Positions 53,691 to 61,950 are shown, counted from the first letter of the stretch. The stretch: 64,000 bases of DNA from Flavobacterium sp. UGB4466 (GCF_903469665.1 NZ_CAGKLC010000007.1:30309-94308); one strand, 5' to 3'. Program-made: numbers and translations. Notes: a model not told the origin generated them from the sequence alone.

Positions 53691-53866
53691 TCAAATTGGC
53701 TTCATCAACGCTGCAGTAGGTTTTGCTGCGTTAGATTGCGGCCTTTTCAGATTCTTTACTCTTTTGAAGCTTTTCTGTAAAGATTTTCCGGATTTAAATT
53801 TGATTTTCTCGGCAAATATAGGTCTGATTTTTTCAAATAATGAAATAATTCTTATTAATTTTTCAT
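53691..53866 (-). pseudogene. Small basic ORF with a one-base shift at its start
   Basis: On the minus strand, a box TATCTTTG at 53921-53914 is followed about 48 bases on by ATG (53866) and a run of five A. That frame stops at once, but the next frame reads KLIRIISLFEKIRPIF, then AEKIKFKSGKSLQKSFKRVK, NLKRPQSNAAKPTAALMKPI and a stop at 53691. Six A instead of five would give MKKLIRIISLF and about 58 residues. Very basic, no recognisable family. Either an indel or a sequencing error in the A-run, or chance openness. The plus-strand frame over the same place looks like its shadow. Confidence 0.4.
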
Positions 53867-54122
53867 TATTTAAATAAGACCGGTTAAGTCGGTCGTTTTC
53901 TAAACTTTTCCTTCAAAGATACAACTTTCAGCTGATTTTTCCTTTCGAAGCAGGGATTGATAATCGGAATAAATTTCTTTTGCTGTAGTTTCTTTTATGC
54001 GAACTCCATTTTATGAGAAATAATTGGTTTTATAACTTTTTAATTTTAAATAAGTTATCATTAAATGTGATTTTTTATTGATTTTTTTGCCGAAAAGCTT
54101 AGATTTTACTGAACTTATGCCT

Positions 54123-54130
54123 TATCTTTG
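54123..54130 (+). promoter_or_regulatory. Promoter -7 box of tRNA-Gly
   Basis: TATCTTTG 13 bases before the mature 5' end of the tRNA. It matches TAnnTTTG. Confidence 0.6.
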
Positions 54131-54142
54131 CACCACAGAAAT

Positions 54143-54215
<73 letters not shown>

Positions 54216-54220
54216 CTAAA

Positions 54221-54252
54221 AAAAAGCCTCAAACATTTGTTTGAGGCTTTTT
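54221..54252 (+). terminator. Terminator of tRNA-Gly
   Basis: Perfect 15-bp stem AAAAAGCCTCAAACA / TGTTTGAGGCTTTTT with a 2-base loop (the inner pairs would open), ending in a T-run. Confidence 0.9.
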
Positions 54253-54349
54253 TCGTTTTTGCCTGTATTCAAGTGTATTCATGTAAAAAAAAATCCAAAT
54301 TCCAAATTTGATTGATAAACTGGAACTTGGAATTTTAAAAAATTGTATT

Positions 54350-55057
54350 TTATTTCAGATTGCTCAGATCGCTGCCTGTCTCCAGTTCTGTCGGAGTTTC
54401 GTTTTGAAGAAACAAACGAGCCTGCAGGTTTCCTTTCAAAGTAATTTTATCGCCTTTTACTTCCAGCCAGCTGCCTTCTCTTAAACCTAAAACCGGTATT
54501 GTGTTGAAAGCATGGAATTCTTTAATTCTGGTTTCCCTTGTTTCGCCCATATGTTTAGATTGTAAGTCAGGATCCAGGTAATGTGGGTTCAGGTTGAAAG
54601 GAATTAATCCTAAGGTTTGAAAACTTGGAGGGTAGATGATGGGCATATCGTTAGTAGTTTGCATAGAAAGACCACAAATGTTGCTTCCTGCACTTGTTCC
54701 TAAATAAGGAGTTCCGTTTTTTACAGTTTCAGAAAGAAGCTGCATAATATTGTGTTTGTAAAGCTGTGTAACCAGTAAAAAAGTATTTCCGCCTCCGGTA
54801 AATATTCCTTCCGCATTTTTTATGGCGTCTGCTGCATTCTCAAATTCGTGAATTCCTTTAACAGAAATATCGATCGAAGCAAAAGCTTCCGAAACCTTTG
54901 CGGTATAATCGTCATGCGAAATGCCTCCGGGTCTGGCAAACGGGATAAATAAAATGCTCTTGCAATTTTTAAAGTGAGATTGTAAAGTAGGGAGTAAATA
55001 CTCTAAATAGCTGCCTTCGTGAAGAGTAGAAGTGCTGGCAATGATGATGCTTTTCAT
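54350..55057 (-). CDS. pepE: Peptidase E (alpha-aspartyl dipeptidase)
   Basis: 235 residues; family norm about 229. S51 family: IFTGGGNTFLLV, the nucleophile in YLGTSAGSNICG (Ser about 122), a His/Glu region DPDLQSKHMGETRETRIKEF and the final VLGLREGSWLEV. Hydrolyses N-terminal Asp dipeptides in the cytoplasm. It is divergent from the next operon. Confidence 0.94.
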   Translation of the reverse strand: MKSIIIASTSTLHEGSYLEYLLPTLQSHFKNCKSILFIPFARPGGISHDDYTAKVSEAFASIDISVKGIHEFENAADAIKNAEGIFTGGGNTFLLVTQLYKHNIMQLLSETVKNGTPYLGTSAGSNICGLSMQTTNDMPIIYPPSFQTLGLIPFNLNPHYLDPDLQSKHMGETRETRIKEFHAFNTIPVLGLREGSWLEVKGDKITLKGNLQARLFLQNETPTELETGSDLSNLK

Positions 55058-55161
55058 AATGGTTTAAACTCAGGTTGAATCGGCTAAAGGTATTAAAAAA
55101 CTCTCTTTGGAATGCTTCCTTATGGGGTTTAATTAACATATTTTTACCAACTCCTTAGTAT

Positions 55162-55169
55162 TAAATTTG
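55162..55169 (+). promoter_or_regulatory. Promoter -7 box of the carboxypeptidase-regulatory operon
   Basis: TAAATTTG at 55162-55169, 54 bases before the ATG at 55224. It matches TAnnTTTG. No -33 element is clear. Confidence 0.55.
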
Positions 55170-55223
55170 GAGAACATTAAGATATTTTTACAGCTTTAAG
55201 AAAATCTTTAAAATTTTGTCGTC

Positions 55224-55988
55224 ATGTACAGGTTCGTGTGTTTTCTGATTCTTGCTTTAGGGCAGACCGCTTGGTCTCAGGCTCAGAGCCAGACCGTTTT
55301 AAACGGGCGGATAAGTGCGAATGTTAATGATCTCGAAGGGGTTTATGTCATCAATGCGAGAACAGAGGGAATGACAACAACCAGTTCCTCGGGTACATTT
55401 TCTATAGACGCTAAACCAGGTGATGAGCTTGTTTTTTCTTCGATACAATTCAAAGAAAGCAGAGTGGTGTTAACGGCAGAAAATTTCTCAGATATCAACT
55501 TTACTGTAAAACTTAATGTAGTAATGCATCAATTGCAGGAAGTTGTTGTTAAAAATTACAATAATGTAAATGCTGTTTCTTTGGGAATTATTCCAAGCGG
55601 ACAAAAAACATATACAGCAGCTGAACGAAAATTGCGTACTGCTACAGGTTTAAATGCGACGGCTAACGGAGGAGGTATGGTAGGGGGGTCTGTTTCTGCC
55701 GATCCGTTGCTGAATTATTTTTCAGGACGCACGGCTATGCTTAAAAAAGAGGCGGTGGTAGAGAAAAAGGAGGCTTTTATGAAGCTGTTAGAAAAAATGT
55801 TTACGCTGGAGCATTTTGTAGAGCATTTGAAAATTCCTTTGGAATATGTGAAAGGGTTTGAATATTACGCCGTAGATAATGATAGATTTACAGTGATTTT
55901 AAATTCTAAAAATAAGACTTCGACAGAATTTTTGCTGGCGGAATTAGCGGTTAAGTATAAAGAAATAATTGCAAGTGAAAATAAATAG
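55224..55988 (+). CDS. Secreted carboxypeptidase-regulatory-like protein 1
   Basis: 254 residues, signal peptide (LILALGQTAWSQAQ). Residues about 25-110 form a CarboxypepD_reg-like Ig domain (VLNGRISANVNDLEGVYVIN, FSIDAKPGDELVFSS, QLQEVVV), as in the plug side of TonB receptors. A second module follows (LGIIPSGQKTYTAAERKLRTATG and FSGRTAMLKKE) with a helical tail. The middle has a Gly-rich insertion absent from the next paralog. No barrel is present, so this is a periplasmic or surface accessory protein of unknown function. First gene of the operon. Confidence 0.82.
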   Translation: MYRFVCFLILALGQTAWSQAQSQTVLNGRISANVNDLEGVYVINARTEGMTTTSSSGTFSIDAKPGDELVFSSIQFKESRVVLTAENFSDINFTVKLNVVMHQLQEVVVKNYNNVNAVSLGIIPSGQKTYTAAERKLRTATGLNATANGGGMVGGSVSADPLLNYFSGRTAMLKKEAVVEKKEAFMKLLEKMFTLEHFVEHLKIPLEYVKGFEYYAVDNDRFTVILNSKNKTSTEFLLAELAVKYKEIIASENK

Positions 55989-56703
55989 ATTTATAAGTAG
56001 TAGTCTGCTATTGTTGTTAGTTCAGTTGGGATTTGCACAGAATAAGGTTTCAAAAGAAATTTCGGGGCAGATTTTTGAGCAGTCTACTTCAGTTGAGTCC
56101 GTGAATATCATTAATAATACGACTCAGGTAACGGCTGTTTCAGATGCAAACGGAGGGTTTTCGATTGTAGCAAAAGAAGGCGATGTTTTGGTGTTTTCGG
56201 CAGTAAATCTCGAAGGATATAAGAAACGAATCACAGCTGAAGATATGAATGCTGGTCGGATTCAGATTAAAATGACAGCCAAAGAAGTGGAGCTGAAAGA
56301 AGTAGTGGTGAATGAAAATGCCAATATAACAGCTGAGAATTTAGGGATAATTCCGTACGGGCAGAAAAAATATACCCCTGCAGAACGAAAAGTGTATACT
56401 GCGACTTCAACCTCGGTAGACAAGTTGCTTAACAAAATTTCCGGAAGAACAGCCATGCTTAAAAAAGAGGTTAATGTAGAGAAGAAAGAGGCGCTCTTTA
56501 GAAAAATGGAATATCTTTTTGAAGAAAATTATTACACAGAAAGGTTACGGATACCTGTAGCAGATATTAAAGGATTTCAGTTATATTGTGTGGATGATGC
56601 TGATTTTGCCGTATCTTTGAATACTAAAAACAAAACAATGAGTATGTTTTTGTTAACCGATCTAGCCAGAAAATATCTAATAATTCTCGAAAATGAAAAA
56701 TAG
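55975..56703 (+). CDS. Secreted carboxypeptidase-regulatory-like protein 2
   Basis: 242 residues. GTG at 55975 is chosen: it starts a signal peptide (MKINRFISSSLLLLLVQLGFAQ) and lies 14 bases inside the previous gene, so coupling is likely; a TTG at 55969 is less plausible. Same layout as protein 1: Ig-like domain (ISGQIFEQSTSVESVNIIN, KEGDVLVFSAVNL), then LGIIPYGQKKYTPAERK and ISGRTAMLKKE. It lacks the Gly-rich insertion of protein 1. Paralogous gene; role unknown. Confidence 0.82.
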   Translation: MKINRFISSSLLLLLVQLGFAQNKVSKEISGQIFEQSTSVESVNIINNTTQVTAVSDANGGFSIVAKEGDVLVFSAVNLEGYKKRITAEDMNAGRIQIKMTAKEVELKEVVVNENANITAENLGIIPYGQKKYTPAERKVYTATSTSVDKLLNKISGRTAMLKKEVNVEKKEALFRKMEYLFEENYYTERLRIPVADIKGFQLYCVDDADFAVSLNTKNKTMSMFLLTDLARKYLIILENEK

Positions 56704-57442
56704 CCTAACTTTATTGCTTATATGCCTGATTTGTCAAATTACACTAGGACAAAATTCAAGAAAACCCCTCCACGGACAAGTTACCAATAAATCACTCGCC
56801 GTTGAAAGCGGTTTTGTGATGAATGTGAATGCCAATGTGAGAACCTTTATTGGTTCAGGCGGATTGTTTGATATCATGGCAAAACCTAAGGATACCTTGT
56901 TGTTTACAGGATTGGCGTTTCAGTCCAAAAAAATTGTGCTGACAGAAAAAGATTGTGCCGGGGTTTTGTTTTCAGTGCCATTAGATTTAATAAGTAATGA
57001 GCTGAAAGAAGTTTTGGTGCATAAGGATCTAAAAGTAAAATCACTTGGGGGAGGTTCACAGAAATATGTCGACATGCAGTTTGAAGATGATAAGCAGTCT
57101 ACAGCCAAAAATATTACAATGTATTCTGATCAGACGATTAAATACGGAATGAACTTTGTCAGGATTTTTAAAGATGTTAAAAAGCTGCTTTCTAAAGATG
57201 ATGATGATAAGGAAGAAGTCGTTACGGATCTTGCTTTTATTGAATATTCCAGAGCCAATTTCAAGCCAAATTTCTTTACCGGTACTTTGGGATTAAAAGA
57301 AGATGATATAGAATTGTTTCTATTGTATTGTTCAAATGATCCGGAATCCAGAAAACATTTGGGGCCAGACCAGAAATTTGAATTGATTGATTTCCTGGTT
57401 AATAAAAATAAGGAATTTAAAAAGGTGAAAGTTTCTCAGTAA
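56693..57442 (+). CDS. Secreted carboxypeptidase-regulatory-like protein 3
   Basis: 249 residues, signal peptide (LLLICLICQITLGQ). The Ig-like part is still recognisable (LHGQVTNKSLAVESGFVMN, MAKPKDTLLFTGL, ELKEVLV), but the second module diverges: the YTAAERK/SGRTAMLKKE words are lost and replaced by a region with an acidic patch (DDDDKEE). It overlaps the previous gene by 11 bases and is followed with a 1-base overlap by DUF6702. Confidence 0.75.
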   Translation: MKNSLTLLLICLICQITLGQNSRKPLHGQVTNKSLAVESGFVMNVNANVRTFIGSGGLFDIMAKPKDTLLFTGLAFQSKKIVLTEKDCAGVLFSVPLDLISNELKEVLVHKDLKVKSLGGGSQKYVDMQFEDDKQSTAKNITMYSDQTIKYGMNFVRIFKDVKKLLSKDDDDKEEVVTDLAFIEYSRANFKPNFFTGTLGLKEDDIELFLLYCSNDPESRKHLGPDQKFELIDFLVNKNKEFKKVKVSQ

Positions 57443-57948
57443 TGAAAAATAAGGTAATCTATCCTTTAGTAGGAATATTGTTTTTATCGCTTTCTGCTTT
57501 CGCATTCCACAAGTTTTATGTGGGTGTTTTTCAGGTCAATTATGCCGCTGAGAAAAAGATGATTCAGATTACTTCCCGAATTTTTATTGATGACCTTAAT
57601 AATGGTATGGAGAAAAAATACCATAAGAAAACATTCGTAGGAACCGATAAAGAAACCGAAGCAGATGTAGAGCTGTTAAAAAAATACCTTGCAGAAAACT
57701 TTATCATTAAAATAAACGGTCAGTCAAAACCCATCACCTTTTTGTCTAAAGAGATAGAAGCCGGTGATGTTTTGGTGTGTTATTCGCGAATAAAAGACAT
57801 CGATAAATTTAAAACTATTGAAATCTCTAATACGATTTTAGTAGATTGGAATGCTGAGCAACAGAATATTACACACGTTACGGCATTTGGCAGTAAGAAA
57901 AGTATTCTCTTTACCGAATCTTCAAGGAAAGAATTGTTAAAGTACTAA
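57442..57948 (+). CDS. DUF6702 family secreted protein
   Basis: 168 residues with a signal peptide (LVGILFLSLSAFA). It starts HKFYVGVFQVNYAAEKKMIQITSRIFIDDL after cleavage, the pattern I associate with DUF6702, which is commonly adjacent to M1 peptidases in Flavobacteria. Function unknown. Its ATG overlaps the stop of the previous gene by one base (TAATG), so it is fully in the operon. Confidence 0.8.
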   Translation: MKNKVIYPLVGILFLSLSAFAFHKFYVGVFQVNYAAEKKMIQITSRIFIDDLNNGMEKKYHKKTFVGTDKETEADVELLKKYLAENFIIKINGQSKPITFLSKEIEAGDVLVCYSRIKDIDKFKTIEISNTILVDWNAEQQNITHVTAFGSKKSILFTESSRKELLKY

Positions 57949-58014
57949 AGAATGGATAAAATTATTGATTTAATTGTTATTTTCACACCCTGACAAAATT
58001 ACCATTACTATTTT

Positions 58015-60255
58015 ATGAAAAAACTTTCATTATTGTTGATTTTTCCTGCGATGCTTGTCGCTCAGGAAAAAACAGTTGCTCCAAAGCAACAAGGAAAGTA
58101 CGATACAAACAAATTCAGCCAGATGTATGATCTGTTGGCTACTCCAAATATGTTTCGTACAGCTTCGGGAGCGCCGGGACCTGCTTACTACCAACAACAG
58201 GCCGATTATAAAATTGATATTGAATTAGACGATAAAAAATCAAGAATAGACGGTTCTGAAATCATAACCTATTCTAATAATTCTCCTGATGTTCTGGAGT
58301 ATTTATGGATACAGTTAGATCAGAACCAGGCCAGAGCCAAAACGCAAACCTCTTTAGCGGAAAGCGAAAAAATAAGCCCTGTTTTGCCTTTGGATGGCTT
58401 CTCAAGTAAATATTTGAAAAAGGATTTAGAGCGCGGTTTTAATATTGAACAGGTAAAAGACATAAAAGGAAACCCAATGTCGTATACCATCAATGAAACT
58501 ATGATGCGTATTAATTTGGCAACACCATTAAAACCGGGTGAAAAAATCTCACTGGCCATAAAATGGTGGTACAACGTTAACAACTACAGAAAAGAAGGTG
58601 GTGGACGTTCCGGTTATGAATCATTTGATAAAGACGGAAATAAACTATATGTAATTGCTCAGTTTTACCCAAGAATGGCCGTATACAATGATGTTGAAGG
58701 CTGGCAGAACATGCAGTTTTGGGGAAGTGGAGAGTTTGCATTGCCTTTCGGTAATTTTGATGTAAACATTACAGTTCCTGCAGATCACATCATTGATGCT
58801 ACCGGAGAATTGACCAACAGAGCCGAAGTTTTTACGCCAGAACAGGTAAAACGTTACGAACAGGCTCAGAAATCATTTGACAAACCAGTTGTAATTGTAA
58901 CGCAAGCTGAGGCAGAAGCAGCGGAAAAAGGGTTCTCGGAAAAGAAAAAAACCTGGAGATTCAGTGCTAAAAATGTACGTGACTTCGGAATTGCTTCTTC
59001 AAGAAAATTCATTTACGATGCAATGGCTGTGAAAATTGGAAACAGAGTAGTGATGGCCGAATCTGTTTATCCGAAAGAATCAAATCCGTTATGGGGAGAA
59101 ACCTCCACAATGGTGGTAGCACATACTTTAAAAAGCTATTCAGCACATACTTTTGATTATCCTTATCCAAAAGCAGTATCAGTTTCAGCAGAAGATCAGG
59201 GGATGGAATACCCAATGATTTGCTGGAATTATGGACGTCCGGATGAAAATGGGGTGACCAGCAAAGAAGTTAAAAACGGAATGATCGGTGTGGTGATTCA
59301 CGAAGTGGGGCATACTTTTTTTCCAATGATTGTAAACTCAGATGAACGTCAATGGAGCTGGATGGATGAAGGTTTGAACTCCTTTTTACAATACATGGCA
59401 GAGCAGGAACTGGATTCGAACTTTCCCTCAAGACGCGGACCTGCGAAAAATATTGTTCCGTATATGAGTGGAGATCAGAAGTTTTTAGAGCCTATTATGT
59501 CGAACTCTGAAACCATTCACCAATTTGGAAATAATGCATACGGAAAACCGGCTACAGGTCTTAATATTCTGAGAGAAGTCGTAATGGGAAGAGAATTGTT
59601 TGACTATGCTTTTAAAACCTATGCCAACAGATGGAAATTCAAACATCCAACTCCTGAAGATTTCTTTAGAACAATGGAAGATGCTTCGGCAGTTGATTTA
59701 GACTGGTTTTTCAGAGGATGGTTTTACTCTACTGATTTTGTAGATATCGGAATCAAAGAGGTAAAACAATACTATGTTTCTGAAACTCCGACTGCCGATA
59801 TCAAAGATATTAAAGTGAAAAAAGGACGTTTTGGATTTGAAAAAGGACCTTTCGTATATTTAGTTGCTGGCGATAATGCCGAGGTAAACGCTTCGACTAA
59901 GAAACCACTAAAAGTAGAAGAGGTAAAACTATTGTCAGATTACGTTAATCAAACCTTTACAGCGGAAGAAAAAGCAAGTCTGAAATCACCTAAATATTTC
60001 TATGAAGTAGAGTTTAGTAAACCGGGAGGAATGATCATGCCAATTTTGGTTGAGATTACTTACGAAGACGGAACAAAGGAAAATTACAAGTATCCGGCCC
60101 AGATCTGGAGAAAGAATAATGACACCGCTAAGAAAGTGTATGCAACCGAAAAAGCAATCAAAAGCATTCAGATAGATCCGAAATTAATGACTGCCGATAT
60201 TGATGTTACCAACAATAGCTGGCCGAAAGTAGAAGAAAAATCAAAATTTGATTAA
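58015..60255 (+). CDS. M1 family zinc metallopeptidase
   Basis: 746 residues with a signal peptide (LLLIFPAMLVAQEK). Gluzincin core: HEVGHTFF (HExxH, about 431) with the third ligand in WSWMDEGLNSF (about 454), and EDQGMEYPMI, the exopeptidase Gly-x-Met-Glu-like site (variant of GAMEN). An N-terminal beta domain precedes it and a C-terminal beta domain follows. Probably a periplasmic or surface aminopeptidase. It follows the DUF6702 gene by 66 bases and ends in a strong terminator. Confidence 0.95.
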   Translation: MKKLSLLLIFPAMLVAQEKTVAPKQQGKYDTNKFSQMYDLLATPNMFRTASGAPGPAYYQQQADYKIDIELDDKKSRIDGSEIITYSNNSPDVLEYLWIQLDQNQARAKTQTSLAESEKISPVLPLDGFSSKYLKKDLERGFNIEQVKDIKGNPMSYTINETMMRINLATPLKPGEKISLAIKWWYNVNNYRKEGGGRSGYESFDKDGNKLYVIAQFYPRMAVYNDVEGWQNMQFWGSGEFALPFGNFDVNITVPADHIIDATGELTNRAEVFTPEQVKRYEQAQKSFDKPVVIVTQAEAEAAEKGFSEKKKTWRFSAKNVRDFGIASSRKFIYDAMAVKIGNRVVMAESVYPKESNPLWGETSTMVVAHTLKSYSAHTFDYPYPKAVSVSAEDQGMEYPMICWNYGRPDENGVTSKEVKNGMIGVVIHEVGHTFFPMIVNSDERQWSWMDEGLNSFLQYMAEQELDSNFPSRRGPAKNIVPYMSGDQKFLEPIMSNSETIHQFGNNAYGKPATGLNILREVVMGRELFDYAFKTYANRWKFKHPTPEDFFRTMEDASAVDLDWFFRGWFYSTDFVDIGIKEVKQYYVSETPTADIKDIKVKKGRFGFEKGPFVYLVAGDNAEVNASTKKPLKVEEVKLLSDYVNQTFTAEEKASLKSPKYFYEVEFSKPGGMIMPILVEITYEDGTKENYKYPAQIWRKNNDTAKKVYATEKAIKSIQIDPKLMTADIDVTNNSWPKVEEKSKFD

Positions 60256-60266
60256 AAATAAACCTG

Positions 60267-60307
60267 AAAATAGGGCTGTCTCATTTTTGAGACAGCCCTA
60301 TTTTTTT
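60267..60307 (+). terminator. Terminator of the M1 peptidase
   Basis: GGGCTGTCTCA and TGAGACAGCCC stem with a T-rich loop and a long T-run after it. Confidence 0.9.
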
Positions 60308-60330
60308 ATAAATTGAAATCTTTCGTAAAA

Positions 60331-60437
60331 GAACTGTTTTTTTGTGAAATTGCTCCAGCGGAGCAAAATATTTATAGCAAATACAATTTACCAGTTTTAA
60401 AAAGCTCCAGCGGAGCGTAATTCTTTTGAGGCAGTTC
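60331..60437. repeat. Intergenic element with two GCTCCAGCGGAGC palindromes
   Basis: The 13-base palindrome GCTCCAGCGGAGC occurs at 60352-60364 and at 60404-60416, in a frame ended by GAACTG (60331) and CAGTTC (60432-60437). Repeats of this wording are familiar from Flavobacterium and Chryseobacterium intergenic regions. Confidence 0.75.
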
Positions 60438-60482
60438 CCTTTTTTTTAAGTAAATTTTAAAACCGTCCGTTGTAAAATTTAA

Positions 60483-60490
60483 TATCTTTG
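60483..60490 (+). promoter_or_regulatory. Promoter -7 box of tatA
   Basis: TATCTTTG at 60483-60490. Its final G is the first base of the in-frame GTG at 60490, so transcription starts downstream of that GTG and the ATG at 60511 must be the real start. Confidence 0.7.
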
Positions 60491-60510
60491 TGAACACAAA
60501 AATAAAAGAT

Positions 60511-60858
60511 ATGTTTGGTATAGGAGGAGGAGAATTAGTTTTTATACTGTTTATAGTGCTAATGCTTTTTGGTTCAGATAAAGTGCCTGAAATTGCCCGT
60601 ACAATGGGGAAGGCCATGGCGCAGTTGAAAAATGCTACTAACGATATTAAAAGTGAAATTCAAAAAGGAGCTGAGGCCAATGGTCTTGACTCAAAATCAC
60701 TTACAGATATAACGGGTAACATCAATGCGCAAATTAATGACGCCAAAAGCAATCTGATGGGGGACTCCGCTAATTTATTGGGAGACACTACTACAGAAAT
60801 AGACAAAGTAAAAGAAGATATCGATTCAATCTCAGGACCTGTAAAACGCCAAAGATAA
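60511..60858 (+). CDS. tatA: Sec-independent translocase TatA
   Basis: 115 residues from the ATG at 60511 (MFGIGGGELVFILFIVLMLFGSDKVPEIARTMGKAM). The N-terminal membrane helix, hinge FG and amphipathic helix with basic residues are textbook TatA/TatE; the C-terminal tail is longer than in E. coli and acidic. It pores the twin-arginine pathway for folded proteins. TatC is not in the window. The PAP2 gene follows after a single base. Confidence 0.95.
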   Translation: MFGIGGGELVFILFIVLMLFGSDKVPEIARTMGKAMAQLKNATNDIKSEIQKGAEANGLDSKSLTDITGNINAQINDAKSNLMGDSANLLGDTTTEIDKVKEDIDSISGPVKRQR

Positions 60859-60859
60859 T

Positions 60860-61423
60860 ATGCTTGAAAAAATACAAAAATTAGACACCGAGTTATTGGT
60901 GTACCTTAACGGTTTAGGTTCTGAAACATACGATAAACTTTGGCTGATTATTACCAGTCAGTTAAATTGGACACCTCTTTTTCTGTTGTTTTTTTATTTG
61001 ATGTATAAAAAAATAGGTGGAAAACAAACTTTGTATGTGATACTTTTTATAGCCGTGCTAATCACTTTTACAGATCAGGTTACCAATTTGGTTAAATACA
61101 CGGTTCAACGACTACGTCCATGTAACAATCCCGATATCAACACTATAATTCGTGTGGTGCAAACCCGAAAATCATTTAGTTTTTTCTCCGGACATGCAGC
61201 CAACACTATGGCGGTAGCGACCTTTTTATATTTCGTTTTGCGACGCCGCATTAAGTTTTTAGGATTTATATTCCTATGGCCTTTAATCTTCGCTTATAGC
61301 CGAATTTACTTAGGATTACACTATCCGGGAGATATCTTAACCGGCTATTTCGCTGGAGCGCTTTTCGGATCATTACTTTATCTGGTATACCGTAAGCTAA
61401 AGCCGCTCTATTTTCCGGGATAG
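60860..61423 (+). CDS. PAP2 family phosphatase
   Basis: 187 residues with six membrane helices. The three phosphatase motifs are clear: KYTVQRLRPCNNP (K-x6-RP), SFFSGHAANTM (SGH, about 112) and SRIYLGLHYPGD (SR-x5-H-x3-D). It probably dephosphorylates lipid substrates such as undecaprenyl diphosphate or phosphatidic acid, on the periplasmic side. One base separates it from tatA; they are co-transcribed. Confidence 0.94.
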   Translation: MLEKIQKLDTELLVYLNGLGSETYDKLWLIITSQLNWTPLFLLFFYLMYKKIGGKQTLYVILFIAVLITFTDQVTNLVKYTVQRLRPCNNPDINTIIRVVQTRKSFSFFSGHAANTMAVATFLYFVLRRRIKFLGFIFLWPLIFAYSRIYLGLHYPGDILTGYFAGALFGSLLYLVYRKLKPLYFPG

Positions 61424-61455
61424 TTTTTTTAAAGGGTCTAAGGTTTTAAAATAGT

Positions 61456-61495
61456 AAGGTTCTAAGTTTTTTTCTTAGAGAAAACTTAGAACCTT
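61456..61495 (+). terminator. Hairpin after the PAP2 gene
   Basis: AAGGTTCTAAGTTTT and AAAACTTAGAACCTT form a perfect 15-bp stem with a 10-base loop. It lies 33 bases after the stop and is of the CTAAGGTTCTAAG repeat type found again at 61665-61690. Confidence 0.7.
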
Positions 61496-61574
61496 ATTGG
61501 TTTGGTTTTTAATTATTTTGTTCAATTGTCTCCAGTTTTAGCTAGAGAAATATATTTTAAGAAATACAAAGAGA

Positions 61575-61609
61575 CTTTAGCCAAATTATCTTGGCTAAAG
61601 CTTTTTTTT
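61575..61609 (+). terminator. Orphan terminator hairpin
   Basis: CTTTAGCCAA and TTGGCTAAAG around ATTATC, followed by CTTTTTTTTT. A clear rho-independent shape 150 bases after PAP2 with no gene just upstream, so it may back up the preceding hairpin or mark a lost gene. Confidence 0.75.
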
Positions 61610-61711
61610 TCAATACTATCCTTCAGTTCAATTCAATCAACCCCAAAAAAACTTAGCACCTTAGTATCTCAGAACCTTAGAGTCTTCCTCAAAGCACCCC
61701 AAAAAACTTTG

Positions 61712-61950
61712 GCAGTAACGTCATTCGGATGAACCAGTTCCAGTGTTTTTCCGCTCCACAAAACATAATCCGACAAAATAATACCGCCTTTGTTCATTTT
61801 TGGAACAATCATCTCCCCGTAATTCAGGTAATTTTCTTTACCGGTATCAATGAAAGTTAACTAACTCTTCTTCGGTGTCAATAGTATGAATTTATCCGTT
61901 TTCCTGTATTTCTTCATACAAACACAGGACAACCAGTTTGGAGAATTACC
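61712..61950 (-). pseudogene. Decayed O-methyltransferase remnant
   Basis: On the minus strand, a frame reads FIDTGKENYLNYGEMIVPKM, then NKGGIILSDYVLWSGKTLEL and VHPNDVTAKV. This matches the C-terminal half of caffeoyl-CoA-type O-methyltransferases (Asp/metal segment and SDNVLWSG; here Asn is Tyr). Upstream, CLYEEIQENG, a stop, then IHTIDTEEELVN matches the middle part of the same family. The intervening and N-terminal sequence is missing, and the 3' end runs into a short repeat. It lies in the 821-base gap before 62245. Confidence 0.8.

Larger units (their letters stand above)
53576..54142. other. Spacer before tRNA-Gly
   Basis: 567 bases between an L,D-transpeptidase and the tRNA. It contains the small basic ORF described at 53691-53866 and its promoter box, and otherwise AT-rich sequence. 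No repeat or hairpin of note. Confidence 0.5.

Noticed and set aside
53680..53877. Plus-strand 65-codon ORF
   Set aside because: It is the antisense of the better-supported small basic ORF on the minus strand, which has a promoter box and a strong Lys/Arg bias.
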